In this document: piece by piece, positions 14,523-23,702 of the stretch | Layout of the letters: each line of letters opens with the position of its first letter | Numbering within the stretch: position 1 is the stretch's first letter | Assembly: GCA_017528345.1 (NCBI GenBank) | Contig: JAFXOX010000048.1 | Span: 1 to 33,083 of the forward strand | Length of the DNA: 33,083 nucleotides | Direction: 5' to 3' | Source of the DNA: Desulfovibrio sp. | Lineage (GTDB): Bacteria > Desulfobacterota > Desulfovibrionia > Desulfovibrionales > Desulfovibrionaceae | Notes under the pieces: generated by a model | Seen by the model: only the letters and a program-made list of their open reading frames with translations | Databases searched by the model: none | What the model was told of the DNA's origin: nothing | Position numbers and translations under genes: made by a program

Positions 14523-15686
14523 ATGACAGAACAAGACATCTATGAAGCCGCCATACAACTCGTGGCAAAGGCCCGAGGCAAACTTGAAGTGTGCTGCAAA
14601 GTTGGAGCCGCCAATCTTGAAGAGCTCAGCATAGCCTATACGCCAGGTGTCGCAGCACCAACGCGAGCCGTCGCCGCTGATAAATCCCTGCAGTATCAGT
14701 ACACAGCTCGCGCCAGTATGCTCGCCATTGTGACAGACGGAACAGCGGTTCTTGGACTTGGCAATGTCGAGCCCGAGGCGGCCATGGTCGTTATGGAAGG
14801 GAAGGGGGTAATGCTCAAGCATTTTGCAGGCGTTGATCCTGTGCCCCTCTGCCTCAATACAACCGATCCGGAACAAATCATCTCGATCATCAAGGCCATA
14901 GAGCCTTCCTTTGGATTCATTTTCCTGGAAGATATTGCTGCTCCTCGCTGTTTTGCCATCGAAGAGCGTTTGGGGCGGGAACTGAATATTCCTGTTTTTC
15001 ACGATGATCAGCACGGGACAGCCATTGCCATTTGTGCTGGCCTGACCAATGTGGAACGGCTTTCTGGCGTGCCTTTGGCCTCCAAACGGGTCGTGATCAA
15101 CGGGGCTGGCGCCTCAGCCATAGCCACAGCAAACCTTCTTTTTGAACTTGGCGTGACGAATATCACCATGTGCGACAGCAAGGGCGTTCTTTCTGCAAGC
15201 CGTGAGGATCTGAATCCCTACAAACGGCGTGTCATTGAGCGCAGTTCTGCCGCAAACAAGGCGGGGAATTTGGGAGAGGCGATGCGCGGTGCCGATGTCT
15301 TTATCGGCCTTTCCCGCGCCAATCTCGTTTCTCAGGAGATGGTGCGCTCTATGGCGCCGCAGGCTACCGTTTTTGCCCTGGCCAATCCTGATCCCGAAAT
15401 TCTGCCAACGGCCGCACAACAAGCTGGGGCAAAGTATACCGGCTCTGGGCGTTTCGATTTTCCCAATACCGTCAATAACCTGCTCGCGTTTCCTGGCATC
15501 GTCAAAGGCGCAATTTCTGCCAAAGCAAAGCATATTACCATGGCCATGAAGGTCGCCGCGGTAAAGGCTATTGCCGGCTATGTGACCGATGAAGAATTGA
15601 GCGCAACCTATCTCTTGCCCAATGCTCTTGATATGAATTTGCCAAACCGCGTCGCCGAAAAAGTGGCCGAAGCAGCGGCGCTATAA
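14523..15686 (+). CDS. Malic enzyme, NAD(P)-dependent, oxaloacetate-decarboxylating, short form
   Basis: A 387-residue protein. SIAYTPGVAAPTRAVA (malate and catalytic tyrosine region), VTDGTAVLGLGNVEPEAAM, FLEDIAAPRCFAIE, FHDDQHGTAIA and the nucleotide loop INGAGASAIATANLL are all in place, followed by ALANPDPEI and FPNTVNNLLAFPG. It converts malate to pyruvate and CO2 with reduction of NAD(P)+ in the cytoplasm. The length fits the bacterial short form without the phosphotransacetylase domain of MaeB. The ATG at 14523 sits behind AGGGGGG; a GTG at 14496 would extend it without a ribosome site. A TctC-type binding protein follows 24 bp later, which hints at use of an imported dicarboxylate. 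Confidence 0.93.
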   Translation: MTEQDIYEAAIQLVAKARGKLEVCCKVGAANLEELSIAYTPGVAAPTRAVAADKSLQYQYTARASMLAIVTDGTAVLGLGNVEPEAAMVVMEGKGVMLKHFAGVDPVPLCLNTTDPEQIISIIKAIEPSFGFIFLEDIAAPRCFAIEERLGRELNIPVFHDDQHGTAIAICAGLTNVERLSGVPLASKRVVINGAGASAIATANLLFELGVTNITMCDSKGVLSASREDLNPYKRRVIERSSAANKAGNLGEAMRGADVFIGLSRANLVSQEMVRSMAPQATVFALANPDPEILPTAAQQAGAKYTGSGRFDFPNTVNNLLAFPGIVKGAISAKAKHITMAMKVAAVKAIAGYVTDEELSATYLLPNALDMNLPNRVAEKVAEAAAL

Positions 15687-15710
15687 CCCGATTTGCAAAC
15701 GGAGGAGTGT

Positions 15711-16670
15711 ATGCTTAAACATTTGTGCGTCATGTTTGCCTGCTGCGCAATGCTCATCCTCGGCACAACCGCCAAGGCTGACCAGCCCTTCCCAAAGGCC
15801 GAACCCATCAATTACCTGATTCCCTTTAGCGCCGGTGGTGAATCTGATCTCTTCGCTCGCGCTCAGATGCCCTATCTTGAAAAAGAACTGGGGCAGAAAA
15901 TTGTCATCAGCTATAAGATTGGAGCCGGTGGTGCCGTGGCCTGGTCAGAACTGGCCCGGAGCAAACCAACAGGTTATTACACTGTCGGATTTAATATCCC
16001 CCATATCATTTTGCAACCGCTTGAACGTAAGGACGCTGGCTATCAGACCAATGGTCTCAAGCCTGTGATGACCTTCCACGTGACGCCCTGTGTTTTGGCT
16101 GTGAGCGCGGACAGCCCCTACAAGGCCCTTGAAGAACTGCTCAAGGCTGCCAAAGAAAAACCCGGCAGCGTGATTATCGGCGGTGTTGGCAATTCAACGG
16201 CCGGCCATATTGCCTGCGTGATGCTGAACAAGTTTTCCGGCATTCAGATTCCCTATATTCCCTTCCCTGGCACAGCCGATTTACCCATCGCCCTGCTTGG
16301 CAAACATGTGACCGCTATTATGGCCTTTACCTCCGGTGCCACCCAGTATGTCAAGGAAATGCGCCCGCTGGCTGTGGCCTCGGAAACACGTGCTCCTGGT
16401 TTTGAAAATGTCCCAACCTTTAAAGAACTGGGTTTCAATATCGTTGAAGGGTCCTTCCGTGGTCTGGCTGTCCCCAAAGGAACGCCTGATGACATCGTTG
16501 AAGTGCTCTATAAGGCCTGTGCAAAAATCAATAAGATTCCTGAATTTGCCAAGAAGATGACCAGCATGGGCATGAAGCTTATCGATATGGACCCCAAGGA
16601 AAGCCAGAAGTTCTTTGATCGCAAGGTAGAGGAGTACAAAACTATTTTAGCAAACCTTAAGAAAAAGTAG
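15711..16670 (+). CDS. TctC-family (Bug) periplasmic solute-binding protein, orphan
   Basis: A 319-residue protein with a signal peptide (hydrophobic to about residue 20, cleavage after AKA). INYLIPFSAGGESDLFAR is the TctC signature (xPxxPGGxxDxxAR), followed by KIGAGGAVAWSELA, GGVGNSTAGHIA and AVPKGTPDDIVEVLY. Members bind tri- or dicarboxylates and other small acids and deliver them to the TctAB membrane proteins. No tctA or tctB gene is in the window. The start is the ATG at 15711 behind GGAGGAG, not the upstream ATG at 15693. It probably shares an operon with the malic enzyme, suggesting malate or a related acid as ligand (inference). Confidence 0.9.
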   Translation: MLKHLCVMFACCAMLILGTTAKADQPFPKAEPINYLIPFSAGGESDLFARAQMPYLEKELGQKIVISYKIGAGGAVAWSELARSKPTGYYTVGFNIPHIILQPLERKDAGYQTNGLKPVMTFHVTPCVLAVSADSPYKALEELLKAAKEKPGSVIIGGVGNSTAGHIACVMLNKFSGIQIPYIPFPGTADLPIALLGKHVTAIMAFTSGATQYVKEMRPLAVASETRAPGFENVPTFKELGFNIVEGSFRGLAVPKGTPDDIVEVLYKACAKINKIPEFAKKMTSMGMKLIDMDPKESQKFFDRKVEEYKTILANLKKK

Positions 16671-17665
16671 TAATACAGTGTCGCGGCGGAGAGCAATCCG
16701 CCGCGACAAACGTACGGGGACAGGGATGGATATCATTTTAACTGCGTTCAGTAATATTCTGACTGTGCAGAATATTCTGATATCTGCCATGCTTTGGACT
16801 TCTGCGAAAAAGCGTGCCGCAATATCGCCGAGCACATCATTTTTGCGGAAGATAGCGAAGTACTTGATGTCTGGCAGAGGGGCAGGGCAGGGAATTTCAA
16901 GCAATTTGCCGGCAAGGAGCTCTTCCTGCACACAGCAACGAGGAATGATTGTGACTCCGTCACCGTGCAGAAGAAAGTTTTTGATGCCTTCCATGGTTGT
17001 CAGAGTGACGACAGGATTTGACTTTTTGTCAAAGGCCGTATGCTTTTTGAGCCAGTCAACAGCGTGCTCGTAGATCTTTGTCCCCTTTTCTCGCAGCACA
17101 ACTGGCATGGAGGCAAAACGACTGGCAAAGACGTCTTTGCTGACGTCGACGCCCGCATGGCTGACAAAAACACATTGTTCGGTATGAACCGGAATACAGG
17201 ACAGTGTTGTGAATCCCTGGGGCATGGGGGAAAAGCCGAGCTCGAGGAAGCCATCCTGAATCCATTTTGCCACGGCAAAAGAATTTCCGGCTGTCACGGT
17301 AATGTTCACACGAGGATTTCGTTTGGAAAAGGAAATAAGCGCTGGGGTCAGAAAATTATTGCCCATGACAGAAGACGCCCCGATTTTCAGTTCGCCGACA
17401 AATTGCTTCCCTGCTCCCTGCAGGGAGCCCTTGATGTCGTCGAGCATCGTAAAAATCTGACTGATCTTTGCATTGAGCTTTTCACCCTTTGGCGTCACCG
17501 AGTTTCTTTATTGGAACGGATAAAAAGCTGACAGTCCAATTCCCGCTCAAGAGCTTGAATATGTGCTGTGATCGTGGGTTGGGTCATGAAAAGGTTTTGC
17601 GCTGCCCGTGTGAAACTTCCTGCGGCTGCCACAGCCCTGAATGTTTCAAGGTGCGTAAATTTCAT
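16647..17665 (-). pseudogene. LysR-family regulator broken by a frameshift
   Basis: The ATG at 17663-17665 starts MKFTHLETFRAVAAAGSFT, then QPTITAHIQALERELDCQLF: an intact LysR helix-turn-helix of 56 residues that ends in TGA at 17495-17497. The continuing regulator is in the next frame, from VTPKGEKLNAKI through the inducer-binding domain (GELKIGASSVMGN, VTLTTMEGIKNFLLHGDGVTIIP). One missing base near 17498-17501 explains the break. The second frame also runs about 45 residues past the normal LysR end (after about RFFAEVQSMADI), into the convergent hairpin and the 3' end of the tctC gene, so the usual stop may be lost too. A GTG at 17498 overlaps the first stop and could restart translation without the DNA-binding domain. 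A sequencing error is not excluded. Confidence 0.75.
16680..16707. terminator. Convergent-gene hairpin
   Basis: A perfect 11-bp inverted repeat GTCGCGGCGGA/TCCGCCGCGAC with loop GAGCAA lies between the ends of the tctC and LysR genes. There is no U-tract on either side, so a termination role is probable but unproven. Confidence 0.5.
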
Positions 17666-17805
17666 GATTTCCCCCTAACGCTTGGTGTCTGTTGGCTCAA
17701 GGACAATATTGGCTTTCTGTCCCTATGCTACGTCAAAAGGCATGTTGTGGAAAGCCTGTCTGCACAAACGTGTTAGCGTATATGTGTGCAGAAAAAGGCT
17801 CCTTG

Positions 17806-18579
17806 TTATGCGAGAAGGGCGAGCATTTGTGCACGCGCCTGGGCATAGACGCCGTGCTCAGGCAAGGGCAGAAGAATGTTGCGGGCATGCCCCTGCTTGA
17901 TAAAGCGCTGTCTGCTTGTGGCAAAATGGAGATCAAACATCCAGGTGGCCAGAAGCAGACGGAAATCATTGACCGAGAGCAGGTCGGCATAGGAGGCAGT
18001 GCTTTTTTGCAAGGCGCAGGCTATGACTTTGCTGCTCGAAAGCGTTGGGTCGTCGGGCAGCTGCAAAACAACGGTGGGATTATAGGGGCGTTTGGCAAGA
18101 TGCCCGTCAATGACACGGAGAATATCGAGTTTATCGGCATCGCGTACCACATGGGTGACAAGGGCGACTTCCTGGCCAAGCTTGGCTGGCAGTGCGTAGC
18201 GGTTGTGCAGGCCAACGGCAGCCATGATGAGATGCTGCAGCTCACGGCTTTCTCCGCGCAGGCAGCCTGTCTCCTTGATCAGGCGTACCCCTAGGCGCCC
18301 GTGATCCACAGACACACGGTCTCTGAAAGTCCTGTATCGCAGATATTGCTCAAAGCGGGCGATATCATGGTAGAGAGCAGCCAGAAGACAGGCCCTGTGC
18401 ACAAGAGGCGAAAAATCTTCTTCCTCGGCAATGGCCCGGGCATTGGCTAATACGTGTTCTGTGTGCTCCCGTTTGAGGTCCATGGGAGACGGGTCTTCCT
18501 TTTCAAGGCGGCGTTCACGGGCAACATAGTCCGCAAACCAGGCCTCGTGTGCGGTGATGTCCAGCATAGGTACCTGCAT
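17806..18579 (-). CDS. HD-domain phosphohydrolase
   Basis: A 257-residue protein. KREHTEHVLANARAIAEEE supplies the first His, ALYHDIARFEQYLRY the HD pair, VDHGRLGVRLI and GLHNRYALP further histidines, and VRDADKLDILRVI the last Asp. This is the usual metal site of cytosolic HD hydrolases that act on nucleotides or other phosphoesters. The GYP motif of cyclic-di-GMP hydrolases is absent. An alternative ATG at 18567 would drop four residues. It follows the permease-kinase gene on the same strand with a 115-bp gap. The substrate cannot be told. Confidence 0.75.
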   Translation of the reverse strand: MQVPMLDITAHEAWFADYVARERRLEKEDPSPMDLKREHTEHVLANARAIAEEEDFSPLVHRACLLAALYHDIARFEQYLRYRTFRDRVSVDHGRLGVRLIKETGCLRGESRELQHLIMAAVGLHNRYALPAKLGQEVALVTHVVRDADKLDILRVIDGHLAKRPYNPTVVLQLPDDPTLSSSKVIACALQKSTASYADLLSVNDFRLLLATWMFDLHFATSRQRFIKQGHARNILLPLPEHGVYAQARAQMLALLA

Positions 18580-18694
18580 GGTGTTCGCTCAAGCCAGTCG
18601 GCATTACCGATGGTTTTGTGTGAGCATGGTTGTTTGGGTGGCAAAAGGCTTTTGTCCGGCAAAGCACGCTTTGCCAAGGCCTGATGCTTGGATG

Positions 18695-21600
18695 CTAGGA
18701 GGCAGAGATCTGCTCGCGGATGGCTGTTACGAGCTTGGCCGCCTCATCGTAGTCAAGAGCACTGACAAGATCACGTAAGCGCGTGATGAGCGGTGAAAGC
18801 GTCTCATCAAATTGGTAGCTTGTTATTTTCTCTATACATGTTTCACACTGATTGAGGTCAAAGTCCTGCATTGCCTGTTTGAGAGTATCGAGAAGAGAGA
18901 GTATGCTATTTTGCTCAAAAGAGTTGATTGCTGTCACTTGTTTGCTGGCATAAGGCTGGAGATACGGTTTAAGAGCTATAAGGTCTGCCAGGACACCGGG
19001 CGTATCTTCAAGTAGTTGTTCGAGATTATTTGTACTGCCCAGTTTTTCAAGTGCATAAAATTTGTCAGATAGCGCCATTGCTCCAATCATTCTGCAGGTT
19101 GTTTTTAAGGCGTGTACTTGTATAGTTATGCTATGTATATCTTTTTCTGTAATATATTTTTCAATACATACATTTTTTTCATCAATAATATTATAAATAT
19201 CACCTAAAAGTTCATAGAAGAGTTTTTCACTTCCTGAATTTGTAATTCCTTTTTGTTTATTTATGCCAGGAATATTGAATTCTTGAGAAGAGAACTCTTC
19301 AGTGTTTTGAAAGGATGAAATGATAGGTTCATCTGATTTCTGTATTTTTTCTTTTGGCAGCCATTTTTGGAGGCATGCAGCAATTTCCTCAATATGTACA
19401 GGTTTGGAAATAAAATCAGAAAAACCGTTTTGAAAAAACTCTTCTTTGGCTTCACTGGTGGCGTTGGCTGTGAGCACGACGACCGGCAGGTTGCGATATG
19501 CTTCTTCACTCCGTTGTCTGAGGATCGTCACGGCTTCAATACCGTCCATGACCGGCATCATATGATCCATAAAGACAATATCGTATTTGTTAGCATATAT
19601 TTTTTCAAGAGCTTCCTGGCCATTTAAGGCGTCATCAATTTCTAAGCCGAATGGCTTCATTAATTCTGTTGTTATCTTAATATTTATTGGCATGTCGTCA
19701 GCAACGAGTACACGTCCATTAAGAACAGTAAAGAAACTTTGAGAAAAAGCGTTTTCTTCAACTTTTGTATCAGTTTGTAGAAAATTGTAAAAATTTTTAC
19801 AATATAAAGGTTTTTCAATATTTACAAAATTTTTTGAAACAAAATTCGAGATAAGATAGTTTTGGACAAGAGCAACCTGGCATGTTTGATATTTTTGGCC
19901 AATAAGTTCAGCAAATTCATAATTATCGGTAATAAAATAATCGTAGTTATCGTGATGTATTTGCTGTGTGTCGTCGATTTGCTGAACAGCAAGGTGGAGA
20001 TCCTGGGCAAGTTGTAAAAAACTCTTGCTTGTGTAGGTGGAATCGAAGAAGAAAGCGCCTCGTAACGCTGTGATTTCGCTTTTCTCCTGGACAATCGGTG
20101 TCTGATCGACAATCTCTTGCTGAATTTCAAAAGAAAAACGACTGCCCTTGCCGTACTCGCTTTCCACGTTGATGGTACCACCCATCAGGGCAAGGAGCTG
20201 GCGTGCAATGGCAAGTCCAAGACCAGTGCCTTCCCTACTGAGGTCCTTGTTGGTGTCGATCTGGGAGAAGGATTCGAAGATCTTTTGATAGTCCTCCTTG
20301 CGGATGCCACGGCCACTGTCTGCGATGGACACCCCAAGAATAACATGGTTTTCGTCGCTTTTTCGGCTTTTGATCTCGAGGTTGATAACACCGTGGTCTG
20401 TATAGTTAGCGGCATTTTCCACAATATTATTCATGATTTGTGAAATTCTCTTGACATCACCTCGCATTTTTTGAGGAATATTTGGATCGATATTATAAGT
20501 AAGTTCAATGGGCTTGCCACCAATTTGATTTAAAAATGTAAAAGAAAGCTCATTAATTATTTCTGTAAATTCATATTCATCAATTTCCAGTGATACATTT
20601 CCAGATTCAATTTTCGAAAAATCAAGAACATCATTGAGAGTAGAGAGGAGTCTTTCGCCTGCATTTTTAATATCTAAAACATATTCACGAGAGCGTTTAG
20701 GTAGGTCGTCATGTAATAATATATCTGTCATACCAATGATTGCATTCATTGGTGTTCTGATATCATGCGAAATATTTGAAAGAAAAATTGATTTAGCCTT
20801 ATTATGTTCTTTAGCCATATTGGCAAGTTTATCAGCTTCTTTTTGCCTGTCAATAACTATTTTAAATAAAATAAAGATGATAAATAAAGCTATACTAATA
20901 ACTACAAATTGTATAAAGCTACTTGTTCGTAAGGCTTCTTTGATGATATTATCATGTATGCTATATTCTTGAGAGAGATTTGTTTCTGTAAAGAGGTGTA
21001 GCCAGACACTTGAGCAAAAAAAGAGCAAAAGCAGCATCATGAGCCACATAACTGTCGATTTGCCAAAACGGTGTTCTGTATCTTTGGAAAAAATATACCA
21101 GTAGTAGACAATGCCAAGAAGGCTCCAGATCGTGAGAATAAGGTAGGATTCTGTGGAAAGGGTATTGTCGGCAAAGACATTGGGGATGAGGAGGAGTCCC
21201 AGGATGATAAACGAAACGATGGTGCCGAGGATACCGCATAATTTCTGACGTGTTTTTCCCTGGGCTGTTTTCAGGGCACAGATGGAAATATAGGCATAGA
21301 CGGCAGATACGGTCAGCGTTGAGACATCCGCATTCCAGCTGATGACAGAGGGCCCAAGAAAAGGCATAGGCAGCGAAAGTGCCAGAATCAGAAGGCAGGC
21401 CTGGACGGGAACGCCACTGGCATTGGTCTTGGCATAGACTGTGGGCAGAAGACCGGAACTTGCCATGATGCGGATGAGGCGAGCTGCTGAGCGGTAAAAG
21501 ACGAGAATGGAAGAGAAAATGGCGGATAGGGTGGCCAAAAGAAGCAGGATTTTCCCGGTACTTCCCAGAGTTTGGATGGTGTTGAAGAAAACGGGAATGG

Positions 21601-22459
21601 CCTTCATGGCTGACTGATTGGGGAGATCCTGAACATAGGCTGACCAGTTCTCATAGCCTGAGGAAGCCACAGAGGCTGCCGTCAGCGTCAGCATGAGATA
21701 GACGAGCATGCCGCAGAAAATGGCCATAGCCCCGATGCTGAATATGTTTTTGACGGAGAAGCCCTGTGTGCCCACAGCATGGGTAATGGTCTCAAAGCCC
21801 ACGAACATCCAGGGCGCAAGGACACAAACATTGAGAATTTGCAGCGCGGGTACCTGGTCTAAGGCAAAGGCCGGAGAGAGGGATGGTGCAAGACCGTTTT
21901 GTGAGCTGACACAAAGAAAGATGAGGCCTGTGGAGACAAAGAGCGTTATGGCCAGGCATTTGCGCAGTAAATCGGCTATTTTGCTCTGATAGGCAGTGAG
22001 CAGACCTAGGACCACAAGACAGCCAAGAGAGGAGAGCGCTTCTCCGAGAGAGATCGTGTGGCCAGCTATGCTATAGGACACAGAACCTTGCAGCGCATTG
22101 TTGGTAACATAGCGCAAGAGCAGCGAAAAGGCATTGGTATTGGCCCAGAGCAGGGAAAGATAGGCGAGGATAAGACACCAGACGACCAGAAAAGCATGGT
22201 CTTCGCCGAGAATATGTCGTGTATACGTGTAGGAACCGCCAACCTCAGGGTATTGCCTGATCATGCTGGCGTAATTGGCACAGATCAGAAGCGCCAGAGC
22301 CGACGCGGCAAGGATGCCGATGAGGGCACCTACGGGACCTGCATCGGGAAGAAAGTGTGTTCCGGGGAGAAAGAAGCTGCCCCAACCGATGATGCCGCCA
22401 AAGGATAAGGCCCAGGCAGACATGCCGGTAAAAGATGCACTGTGTGTTGTTGCTGACAT
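18695..22459 (-). CDS. Amino-acid permease fused to a hybrid histidine kinase (APC-HK-REC-HPt)
   Basis: One unbroken frame of 1254 residues. Residues about 10-455 are an APC-type permease with some twelve membrane segments, starting MSAWALSFGGIIGWGSFFLPG (glycine-rich TM1), then EVGGSYTYTRHILG and WMFVGFETITHAVGTQGF. Two more membrane segments (about 465-485 and 505-530) lead to a coiled linker. The kinase has SNISHDIRTPMNAIIG (H565), an N-box NNIVENAANYTDHG, DSGRGIRKEDYQKIF and GTGLGLAIARQLLALMGG. A degenerate receiver-like stretch follows, then a receiver RVLVADDMPINIKI with YDIVFMDHMMPVMDG (D965), and an HPt domain with VHALKTTCRMIGA (H1116). The start is the ATG at 22459; a TTG at 22507 would add 16 residues; neither has a clear ribosome site. 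The upstream gene (REC-HD-GYP) is its likely output. The kinase half is much more AT-rich than the permease half. Confidence 0.92.
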   Translation of the reverse strand: MSATTHSASFTGMSAWALSFGGIIGWGSFFLPGTHFLPDAGPVGALIGILAASALALLICANYASMIRQYPEVGGSYTYTRHILGEDHAFLVVWCLILAYLSLLWANTNAFSLLLRYVTNNALQGSVSYSIAGHTISLGEALSSLGCLVVLGLLTAYQSKIADLLRKCLAITLFVSTGLIFLCVSSQNGLAPSLSPAFALDQVPALQILNVCVLAPWMFVGFETITHAVGTQGFSVKNIFSIGAMAIFCGMLVYLMLTLTAASVASSGYENWSAYVQDLPNQSAMKAIPVFFNTIQTLGSTGKILLLLATLSAIFSSILVFYRSAARLIRIMASSGLLPTVYAKTNASGVPVQACLLILALSLPMPFLGPSVISWNADVSTLTVSAVYAYISICALKTAQGKTRQKLCGILGTIVSFIILGLLLIPNVFADNTLSTESYLILTIWSLLGIVYYWYIFSKDTEHRFGKSTVMWLMMLLLLFFCSSVWLHLFTETNLSQEYSIHDNIIKEALRTSSFIQFVVISIALFIIFILFKIVIDRQKEADKLANMAKEHNKAKSIFLSNISHDIRTPMNAIIGMTDILLHDDLPKRSREYVLDIKNAGERLLSTLNDVLDFSKIESGNVSLEIDEYEFTEIINELSFTFLNQIGGKPIELTYNIDPNIPQKMRGDVKRISQIMNNIVENAANYTDHGVINLEIKSRKSDENHVILGVSIADSGRGIRKEDYQKIFESFSQIDTNKDLSREGTGLGLAIARQLLALMGGTINVESEYGKGSRFSFEIQQEIVDQTPIVQEKSEITALRGAFFFDSTYTSKSFLQLAQDLHLAVQQIDDTQQIHHDNYDYFITDNYEFAELIGQKYQTCQVALVQNYLISNFVSKNFVNIEKPLYCKNFYNFLQTDTKVEENAFSQSFFTVLNGRVLVADDMPINIKITTELMKPFGLEIDDALNGQEALEKIYANKYDIVFMDHMMPVMDGIEAVTILRQRSEEAYRNLPVVVLTANATSEAKEEFFQNGFSDFISKPVHIEEIAACLQKWLPKEKIQKSDEPIISSFQNTEEFSSQEFNIPGINKQKGITNSGSEKLFYELLGDIYNIIDEKNVCIEKYITEKDIHSITIQVHALKTTCRMIGAMALSDKFYALEKLGSTNNLEQLLEDTPGVLADLIALKPYLQPYASKQVTAINSFEQNSILSLLDTLKQAMQDFDLNQCETCIEKITSYQFDETLSPLITRLRDLVSALDYDEAAKLVTAIREQISAS

Positions 22460-22586
22460 GGTTTGTGGACGTTTCTGGCGTTTTTTGCTGGAGAAATGTG
22501 CGTGCAAAAGAGGAAAGAAGACGGTAGCTTATAAGCGGCAAACACAGGCCGTGTCTGCTCAGGTCTTCCTCAGGCTTGAGACCAGG

Positions 22587-23609
22587 TTACGGGTCAGGCA
22601 CTATCTCGCGCATGGCATAGTCCTTGTCTTCATCAATCATGGCGAGCATGATCTCGGCAAATCTTGGGTCAAACTGCGAACCTTTCCCTTTGGCAATTTC
22701 TGCGCGCACGGTTTCCTGCGGCAGGGCCTTGCGGTAGCTTCTGTTGCTGCTCATGGCATCGTACGCATCGGCCACAGCAATGATCCTCGCTTCTTCGGGA
22801 ATCGCCTCCCCACGCAGTCCGTCGGGGTATCCGCCCCCTCCGAATTTTTCGTGATGCCATCTTGCCCCTGCTGAAAGGCGTGGCATCTCTCGGATATTTT
22901 CCAGAATGCGTCCGCCTACCAGCGTATGTTTCTTGATTTGTTCAAATTCCTCATCCGTCAGTCTGGCCGGCTTGTTGATCACACTGTCTGGCACACCGAT
23001 CTTGCCCACATCGTGCAAAAGTCCCATCATATAGATGGCGTTTTGCATGGTTTTATCGTAGCCAGAGCGTCTGGCAATCTCTTTGGCATAGTCTGCCACT
23101 CGGTTGGAATGGCCATTGGTATAGGTGTCCTTGGCATCTATGGCCGAGGCAAGCGAGCTGACAACGTGAAAAAACAGCTGCTCGTTCTCCTTGGTCTTTT
23201 TGGCCACTTCACTGGCTAAATCGCGCTGCAGGCGGACCAGTTCAATGGCGTGTGTTACCCGCAGGACCAGGATATTGGCAATGAGGGGTTTTCGAATAAA
23301 ATCCATGGCACCGTAGCTGAGGCCTTTGATTTCCGCATCTGCTTCCTCATTGCCGGTGAGAAAAATAACGGGAATTTCCTGACCTGGCGTTTCCTGCTTG
23401 CGCAGCAGCTGCAAGGTTTCAAAGCCGTCCATCTGCGGCATGGAGATATCCAGAAGAATAAGGTCTGGGCGTTCATTGCTTTGGAGATAGTCAAAAAGCC
23501 GGCTTCCTGACTTGAGCACAGCAACCTTTAGGCCTGCTTCGGACAACATCGTCCACGCGCGTTTTAAAATCAGTGGATCATCATCCACAACAACGACTCG
23601 GTATTGCAT
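22587..23609 (-). CDS. Response regulator with HD-GYP cyclic-di-GMP phosphodiesterase output
   Basis: A 340-residue protein. Receiver domain: VVVVDDDPLILKRA, LILLDISMPQMDG (D54), VIFLTGNEE and FIRKPL. A helical linker (110-150) leads to an HD-GYP domain: NGHSNRVADYAKEIARRSG, LLHDVGKIGVPDSVINKPARL (H199, D200), KKHTLVGGRIL, WHHEKFGGGGYPDGL (HH 252-253, GYP 260-262) and VADAYDAMSSNRSYRKAL. It should hydrolyse cyclic-di-GMP when phosphorylated. The usual HHExxDGxGYP reads HHEKFGGGGYP, so the Asp before GYP is a Gly; metal content or activity may differ. The start is ATG 23609 (a GTG directly precedes it). The permease-kinase gene follows 127 bp downstream on the same strand, so it is the probable cognate sensor. 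Confidence 0.92.
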   Translation of the reverse strand: MQYRVVVVDDDPLILKRAWTMLSEAGLKVAVLKSGSRLFDYLQSNERPDLILLDISMPQMDGFETLQLLRKQETPGQEIPVIFLTGNEEADAEIKGLSYGAMDFIRKPLIANILVLRVTHAIELVRLQRDLASEVAKKTKENEQLFFHVVSSLASAIDAKDTYTNGHSNRVADYAKEIARRSGYDKTMQNAIYMMGLLHDVGKIGVPDSVINKPARLTDEEFEQIKKHTLVGGRILENIREMPRLSAGARWHHEKFGGGGYPDGLRGEAIPEEARIIAVADAYDAMSSNRSYRKALPQETVRAEIAKGKGSQFDPRFAEIMLAMIDEDKDYAMREIVPDP

Positions 23610-23702
23610 CACACTCTTCAGCGTAGCCCCACAGCCTTTCGGACATATATTGCTACGATATCAGACTGAGGGAAAACGCTGCCTCCGGTAGGTTTTCGAC
23701 AA

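Noticed and set aside
14126..14539. 137-codon minus-strand frame before the malic enzyme gene
   Set aside because: It overlaps the malic enzyme start and the ribosome site region, with no recognisable motif or ribosome site of its own.
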